Positions 55,401-63,967 of a stretch of 64,000 bases of DNA are shown in pieces. The translations under genes were made by a program, and so were the position numbers. Below the pieces are notes generated by a model. It did not search any database, was not told where the DNA came from, and worked only from the letters and a program-made list of their open reading frames with translations. The stretch is taken from assembly GCF_003219795.1 (NCBI RefSeq), contig NZ_QJVC01000003.1, positions 310,001 through 374,000 of the forward strand, given 5' to 3'. Positions within the stretch are counted from its first letter, which is position 1, and every line of letters begins with the position of its first letter. The stretch comes from Arthrobacter psychrolactophilus (GTDB lineage Bacteria; Actinomycetota; Actinomycetes; Actinomycetales; Micrococcaceae).

Positions 55401-56035
55401 AGGTTTTGCCCGACGTCGTGACTCACCTTCAAGAGTCGCCCTCCTGGGGCGCGGGTGTAGCCGTCTGGCGACGAGCAACGGCAAGTAGTCCAGCAGCTGC
55501 GCAGCGGGTTCTGGAAGGCGCTCTGAAGCATCCTGGCGACGCCCAGGACCACATGGCAGTCGTTCATGCACGACTTCGACAGGCGGTCAGCAACGGCCTC
55601 TTGGAGGCTTCCCCAGACGTCCTCGACGAGGTACTTTTCACCGAGCGTGCGGACCTTGCGGACATGATCAGCCAGGTACGCGCCCGCACGATCAATCGCC
55701 GCGACCGCGTGACCAGGGAATCACTGAGCGTTGGATCTACGTGGGTCCACGAGTTGGAAAGAATTCTCGGGTCTACGGTCAAGCCCGAGCAATGGGCCAC
55801 CGCTGTCGGCGAAGTCGCAATCTTCCGTGACCGCTGGGAAATCACCACTTCTACAGATCTGCTTGGTCCAGTTCCTGCCAGCTATGAGTGGGAGCAGTCC
55901 CAGCAGCGAGCGTCCCTGCAGCGGCTCATTCAGTCGTTGGTGGAAGGCCCATCCAATTCGTTGGAACAGGGTGCGTCTGCCCTGCCTGCACCAATTATGC
56001 GCCAACCCCTTATCCATGTCGGACCCACGCTCTAA
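52484..56035 (+). CDS. MobF-family conjugative relaxase-helicase (TrwC/TraI-like)
   Basis: 1183 residues. The N-terminal TrwC relaxase domain has candidate catalytic tyrosines at 36-37 (STSYYVKAG) and the three-histidine metal site His178, His189, His191 (FDHW, PQLHTHLVIAN). The C-terminal RecD-like helicase has Walker A VGPAGSGKTTTM at about 522-533, motif II LVIIDEASMIST, GDPAQLDAIDAGG and the late motifs YATTAHRSQGITVD and YVGMTRGRNSNTAYV. It nicks the transferred strand, stays bound to it and unwinds the DNA. The helicase part is complete, so the element could be self-transmissible. Confidence 0.93.
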   Translation: MTVSLSRLTATAGLKYLLKTTMRDDLIKPLGDSTSYYVKAGTPQGRWLGRGLNGIDRRLLQPVTAPDAKAVFSLAQHPDTQTVLGRPHGQTTVAHRNGEEQQRHAVAGFDLTLSVPKSVSVLWALSDKDIQQQVLAAHHRAVESVLAWLEDQVVHTRTGRNGVAHVGAKGAIAAAFDHWESRAGDPQLHTHLVIANRVQRRSDDAWTTIDSRTIYKAVVAASEHFNGLLLDELQRVLGTEADFRPTIAVGRNSGLELTGIDQDLIQEFSNRSRLITAETDRLVQLSTSENGRRPSPTTIIKLRQIATLSTRQPKDESPRPLTELRAGWRQRALAMGQNPTTVVENTIRRSRQRPVRSSDVSLEWNDAVAAMVRDGVAQRRATWNRWNLLAEAERICAGIRCQSPEDRRRLIDSVTAAAESQSVSLNDTRYRLPANAAHDLAYAGQSVFDFPGARLYTDTNTLANERFVMEARNDANGPAIQVAAASDRLVSYRHRAGYQLAPDQLAAAESVLSSGNRLDAIVGPAGSGKTTTMAAIKAVWEYAHGEGSVVGLAPAAASAEVLAKELGITAENVAKWLYESVGRRASNRADRFHTLESMPRTSHTAAAAQLTALSVQQSLWQFRKDQLVIIDEASMISTIQLAGLVHQARDAAAKILLVGDPAQLDAIDAGGMLGWLHRDGKAVELTSIHRFTNSWEGPASLQLREGNIDGVDLYTVQGRIQHGDYTDMIENAYRGWSADLRSGKLSILIAPDNESVTTLNERAHAELVESGLIDAEHTVTLADGLTVGRGDTIIARKNNRRLIDTNGEYLRNGTLLRITKRPHRDGSVTARRVDTGAAIRLSQVYLGTSAELGYATTAHRSQGITVDTSHIVLTQGCLTRELFYVGMTRGRNSNTAYVCESNPALGEPQAGGPTASWRQILGEVLAAEGAERTAHEVRAAEVAKGDTLQRLAAEYDYLAQLAAADGLTTAISKVLPDVVTHLQESPSWGAGVAVWRRATASSPAAAQRVLEGALKHPGDAQDHMAVVHARLRQAVSNGLLEASPDVLDEVLFTERADLADMISQVRARTINRRDRVTRESLSVGSTWVHELERILGSTVKPEQWATAVGEVAIFRDRWEITTSTDLLGPVPASYEWEQSQQRASLQRLIQSLVEGPSNSLEQGASALPAPIMRQPLIHVGPTL

Positions 56036-56064
56036 GCTGGAAGTCGAAAGGAAGTCGTGCGGTC

Positions 56065-56583
56065 ATGAACCCAATGATCAGACCATCAGTTACCTCGATG
56101 CCACTCATGTTGTGGAGCATCTTTGTTGGCCTGTGCACGCTCTATTTGGTTCCGGCAACCCTCGCGAACTGGCCAGCGCAAGTTTGGCTAGTGTCCATCA
56201 CCGGGTTACTCGTCGCCCTCTTGGCAGCGCTGGTCCTGCGATGGGTAGTGAAAGTACGCCATGCCCGTATCTGGGACGCAAATACTCAACGCATGTGGCA
56301 GCAGTTTGAGGAAGCTCGCCTCGATGGCGGAACGACAACCGAAGTCACGGTCCTCAGCGTCCAGGAGGTCCAACCGACAGGTGCCTGGGTGACCATCAAT
56401 TGGGACCAATTCGGCTATACGCAGCCAGCTTGGATTGAGGGCAAGGGAGGAACCTACTGGCCCGGGTCGGTAATCCTTATTGCCCCCGACCCGGACCAAG
56501 TTCACATCGGTCAGCCCTGGCCACCTACATACAGAATCGCCGAGTCGGACTGTCGCGCCATAGCGCCGGCCCTTGGACAATAG
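56065..56583 (+). CDS. Small membrane protein downstream of the relaxase
   Basis: 172 residues from the ATG at 56065, which has AAAGGAAG about 12 bases upstream and lies 30 bp after the relaxase stop. Two adjacent membrane helices (MLWSIFVGLCTLYLVPATLA and VWLVSITGLLVALLAALVLR) are followed by a soluble domain of about 110 residues with beta-strand character (TTEVTVLSVQEVQPTGAWVT, GGTYWPGSVILIAPD). It is probably part of the conjugation operon. No family was recognised. Confidence 0.6.
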   Translation: MNPMIRPSVTSMPLMLWSIFVGLCTLYLVPATLANWPAQVWLVSITGLLVALLAALVLRWVVKVRHARIWDANTQRMWQQFEEARLDGGTTTEVTVLSVQEVQPTGAWVTINWDQFGYTQPAWIEGKGGTYWPGSVILIAPDPDQVHIGQPWPPTYRIAESDCRAIAPALGQ

Positions 56584-56844
56584 CGGAGGCGAATACGGGC
56601 TAGGAACCACCCTTGATCAATGACGCGAAACCAGTATTCACCACTACCCAGGATAGGCCATTAGCTGGCCACATGTCAGATTATGTTAAGTGCGCTGGTA
56701 ATTGCCGGATCTTTAGTCTGTTCTCTCCAGACTGCTACGTATATAACCTGCCCCTTTATGATGATTGTTAGAAATGTAATCTGACGCAGCAATTAAATAA
56801 TGGCGCGAAATCTTCTTTGGAACATCGTTCACGCTCATCACCCC

Positions 56845-57993
56845 TCAGAAGAAGGTCACAATCTCACCCTGATGAAGTGCAGGACTAAATTTTATGCCAA
56901 CTTGAAAGCATTTCACCGCACCATCAGAATCGGTAAATTCAAGTTGCGTAGAGAATAAAACGGCATCATTTTCTGGCGCCGGCAGACCATTCTTCGTTCC
57001 TTCCTTGAACCTCAAATTGAATATTAGCTGATTATTCATTTTACTCTTAACCGCATCGATAAGATACGATTTATCGAGCCCCAATAGCCCTAAGATTTCG
57101 AGAGCTTTGCTATGCGAAGACATAAGGTAATCGAACCTGGTGTCCGAAAGAATTATTTCCACGTCTGAGGCTGACCGACCTGAGCCACCCAGTGCATTTA
57201 GCGCCATTGAGCTATCCGCGTCAGCCCACTCAGGAACACCATTATCCAATTTATGATCAAGCATAATATGATATAGATCTTCTTCAATGCCGACCGGTTC
57301 AAACCCATATTGCTCCAGTGGATATCCCACCTGATTTGAGTACCCAGCGTCGTCCATGGAAGTCACCATCTTCTTGGCAACCCTCAGTCCAACCTGCGGC
57401 AACAGCATTCCCGATTTGATCGGTTTCCAGGTTGTGCAGTCGATGTAGCCGAGATAGGAAGCCGTGTGCGAGCGAATTGCGACGTCCATCTCCTTGAGTT
57501 GATTTTTACTTACGTTACTTAAATAGACGGCAAAATAAAGTTCTGCGGAAATTCTATCAAAGTCCTTTGATCCAAAGAGATACTTTTCAAACTGCTCCCA
57601 AACAAATTCTGATGGCATTCCCAGAATGTCACCCACACTAATGGCAGTCTTCTCTGGCCCATGATCTCGAAGCGCAGGAAGCCAAGCATGAGATATATGA
57701 TGGCCATATGAATTACTGCCCGTTTTCAATGAATTAAAAATAAAAGCAATTTCTGATTTTTTCGGCTGCGGGGTCAACGCGCCTCTTAAATCCCTATACT
57801 GTACACCCACTCCAGACAATTGAGCTATAACCTGCCGATGCATTGTTCGAATTACGCCACTCATTTCATGTGCATTCAAACTAAAGCTATCAGCCAGTAC
57901 ATTCAAGCCGACGTGCGTATATGAGTTGATAACATGTATCGTGTCATCGTCTTTGGGCGTAGGTTGCGATGAACCTTTTGAGTCAATTGTCAC
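56845..57993 (-). CDS. AT-rich orphan gene of unknown function
   Basis: 382 residues without signal peptide or membrane helix. The DNA is clearly poorer in GC than the neighbours (for example AATTAAAAATAAAAGCAAT in the middle), which suggests recent transfer from a low-GC host. The protein seems to have two parts: residues 1-150 with NSYTHVGLNVLADSFSLNAH and KTGSNSYGHHISHAWLPALR, and a C-terminal beta-rich part (FNLRFKEGTKNGLPAPENDA, VLFSTQLEFTDSDGAVKCFQ). No family was recognised. Lone AT-rich genes inside conjugative modules are often defence or entry-exclusion genes; this is only a guess from place. Confidence 0.6.
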   Translation of the reverse strand: MTIDSKGSSQPTPKDDDTIHVINSYTHVGLNVLADSFSLNAHEMSGVIRTMHRQVIAQLSGVGVQYRDLRGALTPQPKKSEIAFIFNSLKTGSNSYGHHISHAWLPALRDHGPEKTAISVGDILGMPSEFVWEQFEKYLFGSKDFDRISAELYFAVYLSNVSKNQLKEMDVAIRSHTASYLGYIDCTTWKPIKSGMLLPQVGLRVAKKMVTSMDDAGYSNQVGYPLEQYGFEPVGIEEDLYHIMLDHKLDNGVPEWADADSSMALNALGGSGRSASDVEIILSDTRFDYLMSSHSKALEILGLLGLDKSYLIDAVKSKMNNQLIFNLRFKEGTKNGLPAPENDAVLFSTQLEFTDSDGAVKCFQVGIKFSPALHQGEIVTFF

Positions 57994-58211
57994 TGCAGCA
58001 GATTCCTGTCGTTCGATTTTCGCATCTAATCAATCCAGTATTTGTTGACGCTTTTAACTCATTGTGGGAGTGACCAATACGGTCTGCTGGTTCGCCCCTT
58101 GGGTCAGCTTAACATCTCCACGACCCGGCGCCTCCAAGTTGTTCATGGGCTCTCCAAAGAGGTTGCCGTCGTGTTGTTCAACGATGACGGCTGCACGTAC
58201 TGGCAGCAGGA

Positions 58212-58233
58212 GCTGGCTGCGGCCGCAGCCAGC
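58212..58233. repeat. Perfect 22-bp palindrome
   Basis: GCTGGCTGCGG joined to its reverse complement CCGCAGCCAGC, with no spacer. It could form a cruciform or bind a dimeric protein. Confidence 0.8.
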
Positions 58234-58251
58234 ACAGCGAGTGAGCCGCGG

Positions 58252-58264
58252 CCGCACAGTGCGG
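58252..58264. repeat. Short palindrome beside the 22-bp one
   Basis: CCGCAC-A-GTGCGG, six-base arms round one base, 18 bp after the larger palindrome. Two dyads this close suggest a binding or replication/partition site rather than chance. Confidence 0.6.
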
Positions 58265-58898
58265 ATACGGGTGTGCCCGTGGGGCGTAGTCGGTCCGAAT
58301 ATCCCGAGCAGGTTTTTCCCCTAACCGTAAGGTCGCTTCGTCCCGTTGCAGGCTGTTCACACCCGTCATCGTGCCTGCTCCGGCTCCTGCCCCTCACCCT
58401 AACTCTCATGCCAATGTCTCTTACTCTGCTGTGACCGCCGCCGGAAAAGGCCATTACGTGTGGAACCCGTCCGGTTCTGGAACGGACAAGCTGCCAGCGG
58501 CCGGCTGTACAAACAACGTCAACCCGACGACACCGCATCGGACATCACAGCGCGCCGGTCGGAACTGCTGCTCTCGTTCTCATGATGATGCCGTCAACGG
58601 ATCAAGAAGAATGACATCGTCGTCGTCATTCACAATGACCAATGCATCGCTATAGAAAGTAGTGTTCATCATAATGGGAGTAATTTAGACCTGTATCTAC
58701 CGAATTCTTTCCCTGATCAGGCGATTCAGTTGGTGAAGTAGCGCAATCCGAGTATTTGGCGGCTGAAGTCTGCAGCCTTTATCTAATCCCTTCCTGAGGC
58801 GCGGTCAGGTTCGATTCGGGCGCCGCTCATGCGGCGATAATTTACCTACGTGAATTCCGCATCATCTCACGTACCTCGAAGCCACCCCCCAAAACAGG

Positions 58899-58931
58899 CT
58901 TTTTTGAAGACGACCTGCATGTTCAAAAAAG
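58899..58931. terminator. AT-rich hairpin at the end of the ArdC-like gene
   Basis: CTTTTTTGAA (58899-58908) and TTCAAAAAAG (58922-58931) form a perfect 10-bp stem with a 13-base loop, starting seven bases after the stop of the minus-strand gene. It is a plausible, though AT-rich, terminator that could act on both strands. Confidence 0.55.
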
Positions 58932-58938
58932 GAGTACT

Positions 58939-60114
58939 TTACTTAATTTCCGCGCAAGAATCCATGTTCGATCGCGGTGTTTTCTGGCAAAGTAGGGGCC
59001 CACACGATTTTGATAAATCAATGCACGGGTTTCGTTGGGTTCGAGAACCGCTAAGGTGCCCGCCAGTCTCCATAGGCGAGGTCAAGTCCAAGATACTCCT
59101 TGAAGCCGAGGTCACCCGAGCGAGAACGGACCGAGCGATATCGGTGCGTGACAGCAGCTTGCATCCTGCGGTTGTCGAAATGATTGAGTCCGCCTCCGCG
59201 ACGATAACGGCGTCAGCCCACCCTGCCAAGTAGCTGGACGATTGGGGCCCGCGGTCGATGCTGTGGGCCTTCATCACGGTGTAGGCAACTGACTCAGCTT
59301 CGACTTCTGCCAGTCCTCGGTGTTCAGCGCTGCTCCCGTAGAGCTGGCCGAGAACATCGTCAGGTCCGTGGAGCATGACATGGCCTAGTTCGTGAGCGAG
59401 AACGGCAAGGCTGTCATCTACTTCGAGCCATCCCCCGATGCTGATCTGGTGTGAAGTGAAGTTCGTGTAGCCGCTGGCCAGAGAATGTTGGCTGTCAGAT
59501 AATTCCACGGCGAATCCGCGGCTTCCTGCGATCCCGACCAACGATGTCCATAATTCTTCGTGACCGACGCTCGGCTCCACCGCATGTTCGGCGTTGCCGC
59601 GTGGAACCAGCAGTGGCTCCCCCTCAGTCTGGGACACGTCGAAGACAGCCTGGCCCCGCCAGCCAATGACGCGAGTCCGGCTACGGTCCGCAAGGTCTCC
59701 TGGCGTGCTGGGGGTTTGTGGCTTCGCCGCCTGAGCATCTTCGTCTGCATCGGCTCTGGCGGTAAGCGGCGCAATGACCCAGAGGGCGTGTTCGCCTTTG
59801 AGGACATAGCGTCCATGCCGCTGCCACTCCTTGTAGCCGGCAACCAAGGTGGGTGGTTCCTTGCCGCGTTCCTGCATCTGGGCCATGAGCATGGCGGCGT
59901 TTCCTCCAGAGTAACGCCATAGAGTAGCTGAGTTATCGAGGAGCTTTTGCCATCGCCATGGCTCACTGACCGCTTGGTCCAGGAGGTCGACGAGCCCCTG
60001 GGTCAGTGTTTCGACTCGTTCTGCCGGTGCCGGATGACTTGATGGTGGCGCTATATGCGGCTCCACAACGCCACTGCCAAGGTCAAGATCGGAATCCAAC
60101 GATTCTGCGCTCAT
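58939..60114 (-). CDS. ArdC-like ssDNA-binding / ImmA-IrrE peptidase antirestriction-type protein
   Basis: 391 residues from the ATG at 60114, which has GGAGGT seven bases upstream; an ATG 13 codons earlier lacks a site. The first half is an ArdC N-terminal-like domain (WRWQKLLDNSATLWRYSGGN, QERGKEPPTLVAGYKEWQRH, LWVIAPL). The second half has the zinc-peptidase motif LAHELGHVMLHG (His241, Glu242, His245) and LAEVEAESVAYTVM. ArdC proteins on conjugative plasmids protect incoming single-stranded DNA from host restriction and replicate or prime early functions. The C-terminal 60 residues look irregular and may be eroded. Confidence 0.8.
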   Translation of the reverse strand: MSAESLDSDLDLGSGVVEPHIAPPSSHPAPAERVETLTQGLVDLLDQAVSEPWRWQKLLDNSATLWRYSGGNAAMLMAQMQERGKEPPTLVAGYKEWQRHGRYVLKGEHALWVIAPLTARADADEDAQAAKPQTPSTPGDLADRSRTRVIGWRGQAVFDVSQTEGEPLLVPRGNAEHAVEPSVGHEELWTSLVGIAGSRGFAVELSDSQHSLASGYTNFTSHQISIGGWLEVDDSLAVLAHELGHVMLHGPDDVLGQLYGSSAEHRGLAEVEAESVAYTVMKAHSIDRGPQSSSYLAGWADAVIVAEADSIISTTAGCKLLSRTDIARSVLARVTSASRSILDLTSPMETGGHLSGSRTQRNPCIDLSKSCGPLLCQKTPRSNMDSCAEIK

Positions 60115-60203
60115 TGCCACTACCTCCACATCACATCCGCTTGGTGCCTTCACAGCGGATACAAGTTCATGGTGCCCGGAACCCTGAACTACGTGCTGAT
60201 ACC

Positions 60204-60689
60204 TCAGCCATTCGAATCCGGGCTCCAGTTGCTATGCCCAGGCCCGTCCGGCGGCAATGTCCGGCGACCGGGCACCCTGTGGGCCTGCAGCCCCACACAT
60301 CCTGCCGTTCTTGTGTGTTCGCGCATGCGCTCAATGCTGGACGTCAGCCGTTCGTGGAACGTGATGGGACCGAAGCCGCCGTCGTCCTCGGTGTAGGAAG
60401 CCTGCTCGGCACGCTGCAGCCCATAGAGCTCGGCAACCATGTCACTGTGCTTCCACCAGCAATCTGGAATCACGGAGGTGGGCAGATGGTAGGTGTCCAC
60501 GAGCCACTGGACCCACTGCCCAAGATGCTTCCAAACCGCTGCAGCAGTCCGGGGATCCATGTCCCGCCACCTGTAAGTCACGGGAATCCTGTTGGACCGC
60601 CGCCCCTCGGTGGAACCGAACAGCATGGCAGCAAACTCATCCTCTGCTCCCCCGCCTACCGTGTATTCAAAGGACTCTTCCTCGTCCAT
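60204..60689 (-). CDS. DUF4913-like plasmid protein
   Basis: 161 residues: an acidic N-terminus (MDEEESFEYTVGGGAEDEF), then RWRDMDPRTAAAVWKHLGQW and HLPTSVIPDCWWKHSDMVAE, where the CWWxHxxxVxEL pattern is the DUF4913 hallmark, then HERLTSSIERMREHTRTAGC. Such proteins are encoded beside coupling-protein genes on actinobacterial conjugative elements; their role is unknown. It starts 12 bp after the VirD4-like gene, so they share a transcript. Confidence 0.7.
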   Translation of the reverse strand: MDEEESFEYTVGGGAEDEFAAMLFGSTEGRRSNRIPVTYRWRDMDPRTAAAVWKHLGQWVQWLVDTYHLPTSVIPDCWWKHSDMVAELYGLQRAEQASYTEDDGGFGPITFHERLTSSIERMREHTRTAGCVGLQAHRVPGRRTLPPDGPGHSNWSPDSNG

Positions 60690-60701
60690 CGTTGTCTCCT
60701 C

Positions 60702-62513
60702 TCAACTTTCCACATCGGTCTTCAGGCTGGCTGCCTGCCGCAGCCGGTGACCGGCTGCGAGCTCGCGCTCGGTTTCTTCCTTGGAGACGCCCAGCTGAGC
60801 GGCGTCCTTGCGCTTGTGCCATTCCGTCAGATCCAACAGGATGGGGCGGGTGCGCCGGCCCAGCATGATCGCCGTTCCCGCCGGAAGCCGTCTGATCTCG
60901 TGCAGCGGGATGACCGGCGATTCCCTGATTTGTTCGCCGTCCTGCCGTCCCTGGGAAGACCACGACCGGGTGTTGACCGTAGTGCTCCGTTCACCGATAA
61001 GCCCCTCCAGAGCGCGCAGGTCACGCTCGTCGGACCCTCCGCCGAAGATGACCTTGATGATGGCCGCGTCCCAAATGGTCGCTGCCTCGTCAATTGACCA
61101 TCCGGAACGGGCTTGGGATAGGGACTGGAGGACCACGATGGTGGAAATGCCGATCCCGCCGCCGTCAGAGAGCACCACCGGCAGTCCCGGCCATGGCGAA
61201 AGGTTCGCAATCTCATCCAGGATCAGGGACAGCGGCGGATCCAGCCGGCCTCCAGCCGCGACAAAGGCCATCTCCCTTGCTGCGTAGTCGATGTCGTCAA
61301 TCAACGCGGAAAGGTAGGGGCCGGCAGCCGCAGCGCCTGACTTGGTGCCGATCAAGTACAGCGTTCCCCGTTGACGGATGAAGTCCTTCGGGTCGAACTG
61401 CTCCGCATCACCGTGCGGGTCAAGTGCCGCCAGGACCTTCGGTGACGACAGGGGCGCAACGGCGGCGCTGACGCCGATCCACGAGTTGGAGGTGTTGCGG
61501 GGATCATCATCGATGATCCCTAGGAGGTCAGCCTGCCAGCCAAGCGCCGCCTCCGGTCGCCCCAGATATTCAAGTGCTTCCTTGGCCAGAACTGGGCTGG
61601 AAGACCACCGGCGGAAGGCCCTCACACCATCGCCGGACAGAGCCGCCGCGTGCAGCAAGCACTGGAGAACGATGACGGCGCGTTTCTGCCACGCGGCGTT
61701 CTCACCCTTGAATTCAGTGTCGGCCGTGATGACGAGGGCCCGGCGGGTTGCAATGTCGGGGTCCTCGCAGCCTCGCACCGGAGACCATCTCAGCGATGTT
61801 GGCAGCCCCGACATGCCCTGCGGGTCAAACACAGTTACGGGCCGGCCGCCAGAGGCTCGCGCCTTCATGGTCACCACCAAGTTGTCTGCCCTGGTAGAGG
61901 TCGTGACGACCGCCCCGGGCGCATCCAGAATGGCATTGATGATCACGTACAAGCCCTTGCCGGATCGGGGCGCGCCCTGAATGACCATTGATTCTTCCGT
62001 GGACACATGGACCGTTACGCCCCGGGACCGGCCAACGGTCCACGAGACTTCCTCAATCCGAGGCTTTGCCAGCCCAGGTCGTGTGAACTTCCCTCTCTTC
62101 ACGACGGCCCGCGCACCAAAGTCACGCACCACCTCCGCCCGGCGTGCAACACCGTCACGGCTAAGAATGTCTCTCCGCAGCCAGGACCCAGACTGCCGCC
62201 ACACGCGCCACAGGAAATACCCGGCCACCACAAGAATCACCAGGACTGCGAGCGCGGGACCGACGAGCAACCATACGGATCCGGTGCTGACAGAGCATTC
62301 GCCGGGCGGATCCACTATCCACTTCATCTGTCCTGCGAAGAGCCCGATGCCAGCGGAGGGGCTGAATGTCCAGGACGCGGCAGCGTGGCAGCTCCAGCCG
62401 ATCACGGCGGCTGCCGCGCTTTGGACGAAGAAACAGAATCCCAGGTAGGCGGCTGTAGCAATCAGGGCGGCGTTCAGGAGGGGGTTTCCGTCGTCGAATC
62501 TGCGCGGCATCAT
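60702..62513 (-). CDS. Type IV coupling protein (VirD4/TraG-like)
   Basis: 603 residues. Two N-terminal membrane segments (about 14-38 and 80-103) anchor it. The ATPase has Walker A VIQGAPRSGKGLYVI (Gly180-Gly187) and Walker B PLSLILDEIANLSPWPGLPV near 405, with the coupling-protein motif GGGIGISTIVVLQSLSQARS after it. It brings the relaxase-DNA complex to the secretion channel. Its start overlaps the VirB4-like gene stop by four bases (ATGA). Confidence 0.9.
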   Translation of the reverse strand: MMPRRFDDGNPLLNAALIATAAYLGFCFFVQSAAAAVIGWSCHAAASWTFSPSAGIGLFAGQMKWIVDPPGECSVSTGSVWLLVGPALAVLVILVVAGYFLWRVWRQSGSWLRRDILSRDGVARRAEVVRDFGARAVVKRGKFTRPGLAKPRIEEVSWTVGRSRGVTVHVSTEESMVIQGAPRSGKGLYVIINAILDAPGAVVTTSTRADNLVVTMKARASGGRPVTVFDPQGMSGLPTSLRWSPVRGCEDPDIATRRALVITADTEFKGENAAWQKRAVIVLQCLLHAAALSGDGVRAFRRWSSSPVLAKEALEYLGRPEAALGWQADLLGIIDDDPRNTSNSWIGVSAAVAPLSSPKVLAALDPHGDAEQFDPKDFIRQRGTLYLIGTKSGAAAAGPYLSALIDDIDYAAREMAFVAAGGRLDPPLSLILDEIANLSPWPGLPVVLSDGGGIGISTIVVLQSLSQARSGWSIDEAATIWDAAIIKVIFGGGSDERDLRALEGLIGERSTTVNTRSWSSQGRQDGEQIRESPVIPLHEIRRLPAGTAIMLGRRTRPILLDLTEWHKRKDAAQLGVSKEETERELAAGHRLRQAASLKTDVES

Positions 62514-63967
62514 CGCATCCCCTCGTCGGTGCCGAAAACGGCCATTTCATCGGTGGTGATGCGGTTGGCGACAATGAACGAGCGGTTGCCGACCTTCCAC
62601 AGCCCCATGCCCTTGGGCAGGTTTTCGACGTGCTCGCACTCGGCTTCGGTAAGTCCTAGGGCTTCCTTGGTCAGCCGCATGGCGTCGTGTTTTTGCCGGT
62701 AGATGATGCGGGTGTCCGCCTCGGTCAGCAGGCCCAGCGCCTTTTGCCTCAGTCCGCTGCTGCCGTCCCCAATCTCATTGAGGTCGGCGACCTTGTGCAT
62801 GATCAGCAAGTTGGCGATCCCATAGGTGCGCGCCAGGCGCCATTGCTCACTCATCTTGGCGAGCATGTACGGGTCGGCGAGCATCCGCCAGCCCTCGTCG
62901 TAAACAACGATCCGCTTGGCGCCGTCGGGGTTCGTCACGGCTGCTTCCAGCCATGTTGCTCCACACGCAGCTGCCAAGGACAGTGCCTGTTCAGAGGCGC
63001 CGATCAGCGCGGAGGTGTCCATGACCATGATGGGTGCGTCCGCGTCGAAGGCGACCGTAGAGGGTGCATCGAACATGCCTTCGAGGTCGCCCGCCACGGT
63101 ACGTCGCAGTGAATGTCCGACGCCGGTCCCGCCGTCACGCCCGACCAGTGCCACTGTTGCTGGGGTCGGGTTGAGTAGGTACTGCAGGACCATGGGAAGT
63201 GTCGGTGTGCTGTTGGCCGCGACCGCGTCGGTCAGTGCCATGTCCAGCGCGGTGTGTTCCACCGGGCTCATGGGCTGACCTTGCCGCATCAATGAGACCA
63301 GGGCAACCAGCAGGTGGCGGCGTCTCTGCCGGACAACCGCCAGCCACTGTTCGTCCGAGAGAAGCAGGGACCGTGGTCCGGCATCAAGCGGGTTGACCCT
63401 TGCCGGTTTGCCTGGTCCCACTGAGATGACTTTCCCGCCCAAGGCTTCGGCAACGGGAACCCACTCCCCCTTGGGATCGGAAGCCACGGCAGCCTTTCGG
63501 CCAAGCGTCACTGACCGGGCGACCAGGGACTTTCCACACATGGACTTCCCCGTACCAACAGTTCCTATCACCACGATGGAGGGCCCACTGATCACACCCT
63601 TCTCGTAAAGAATCCAAGGATCATAGGAGAACGCGCCGGAACCAAACACGTCGGTACCGATGTAAGTTCCTTCATGTCCGAGACCTGATTCCGTCAGGAA
63701 GGGGTAGGCCGCGGCAAAGGTCATGGTTGATGCCCTGTGCGGTGCGGGGCGCAGCCGGTGCGGCCCCCGCAACGACGACGGCTCTCGCTTCCCCCAGTCA
63801 CCCTGCGAGCGCGACGGTGAATCGTCCCCCACAGGATGGGCGATCCGTTCCCACAGGGAAGGCTGAGCAGGGCTGGCCAGCGAACGTTCGTTCCGCCGTC
63901 GTGCTTCCCTTTCAAAGCGGGACTCCCCTGCCGGAACAAAGCTGACATGTTGTGCGTGCTTGCTCAT
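62510..63967 (-). CDS. Conjugative ATPase, VirB4/TraC-like
   Basis: 485 residues, shorter than the 600-800 residues of typical VirB4. It has Walker A VVIGTVGTGKSMCGKS at about 132-147, Walker B AKRIVVYDEGWRMLADPYML near 350 and the conserved tail TEADTRIIYRQKHDAMRLTK. The N-terminal VirB4 domain is mostly missing here; in actinobacterial systems it may be encoded by the upstream gene (SCO6880-type organisation). It powers the mating channel together with the coupling protein. Confidence 0.85.
   Translation of the reverse strand: MSKHAQHVSFVPAGESRFEREARRRNERSLASPAQPSLWERIAHPVGDDSPSRSQGDWGKREPSSLRGPHRLRPAPHRASTMTFAAAYPFLTESGLGHEGTYIGTDVFGSGAFSYDPWILYEKGVISGPSIVVIGTVGTGKSMCGKSLVARSVTLGRKAAVASDPKGEWVPVAEALGGKVISVGPGKPARVNPLDAGPRSLLLSDEQWLAVVRQRRRHLLVALVSLMRQGQPMSPVEHTALDMALTDAVAANSTPTLPMVLQYLLNPTPATVALVGRDGGTGVGHSLRRTVAGDLEGMFDAPSTVAFDADAPIMVMDTSALIGASEQALSLAAACGATWLEAAVTNPDGAKRIVVYDEGWRMLADPYMLAKMSEQWRLARTYGIANLLIMHKVADLNEIGDGSSGLRQKALGLLTEADTRIIYRQKHDAMRLTKEALGLTEAECEHVENLPKGMGLWKVGNRSFIVANRITTDEMAVFGTDEGMR

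Larger units (their letters stand above)
57994..58938. other. Gene-free stretch with palindromes
   Basis: About 945 bases between two convergent-looking parts of the conjugation region. Several short frames are open on both strands in 58042-58540, but their composition changes from strand to strand, as expected from a GC-rich spacer. A minus-strand frame of 29 codons near 58580-58675 (NTTFYSDALVIVNDDDDVIL) could be a small protein or a remnant. Two palindromes at 58212-58264 stand out. Confidence 0.45.

Noticed and set aside
58042-58538. Overlapping open frames on both strands in the palindrome spacer
   Set aside because: Neither has a ribosome site or a protein-like composition; the GC-rich palindromes alone explain the lack of stops.
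60006-61097. Long plus-strand open frame of 363 codons
   Set aside because: It lies antisense to the ArdC-like, DUF4913 and VirD4-like genes, has no ribosome site and no recognisable domain; long antisense frames are normal in GC-rich coding DNA.
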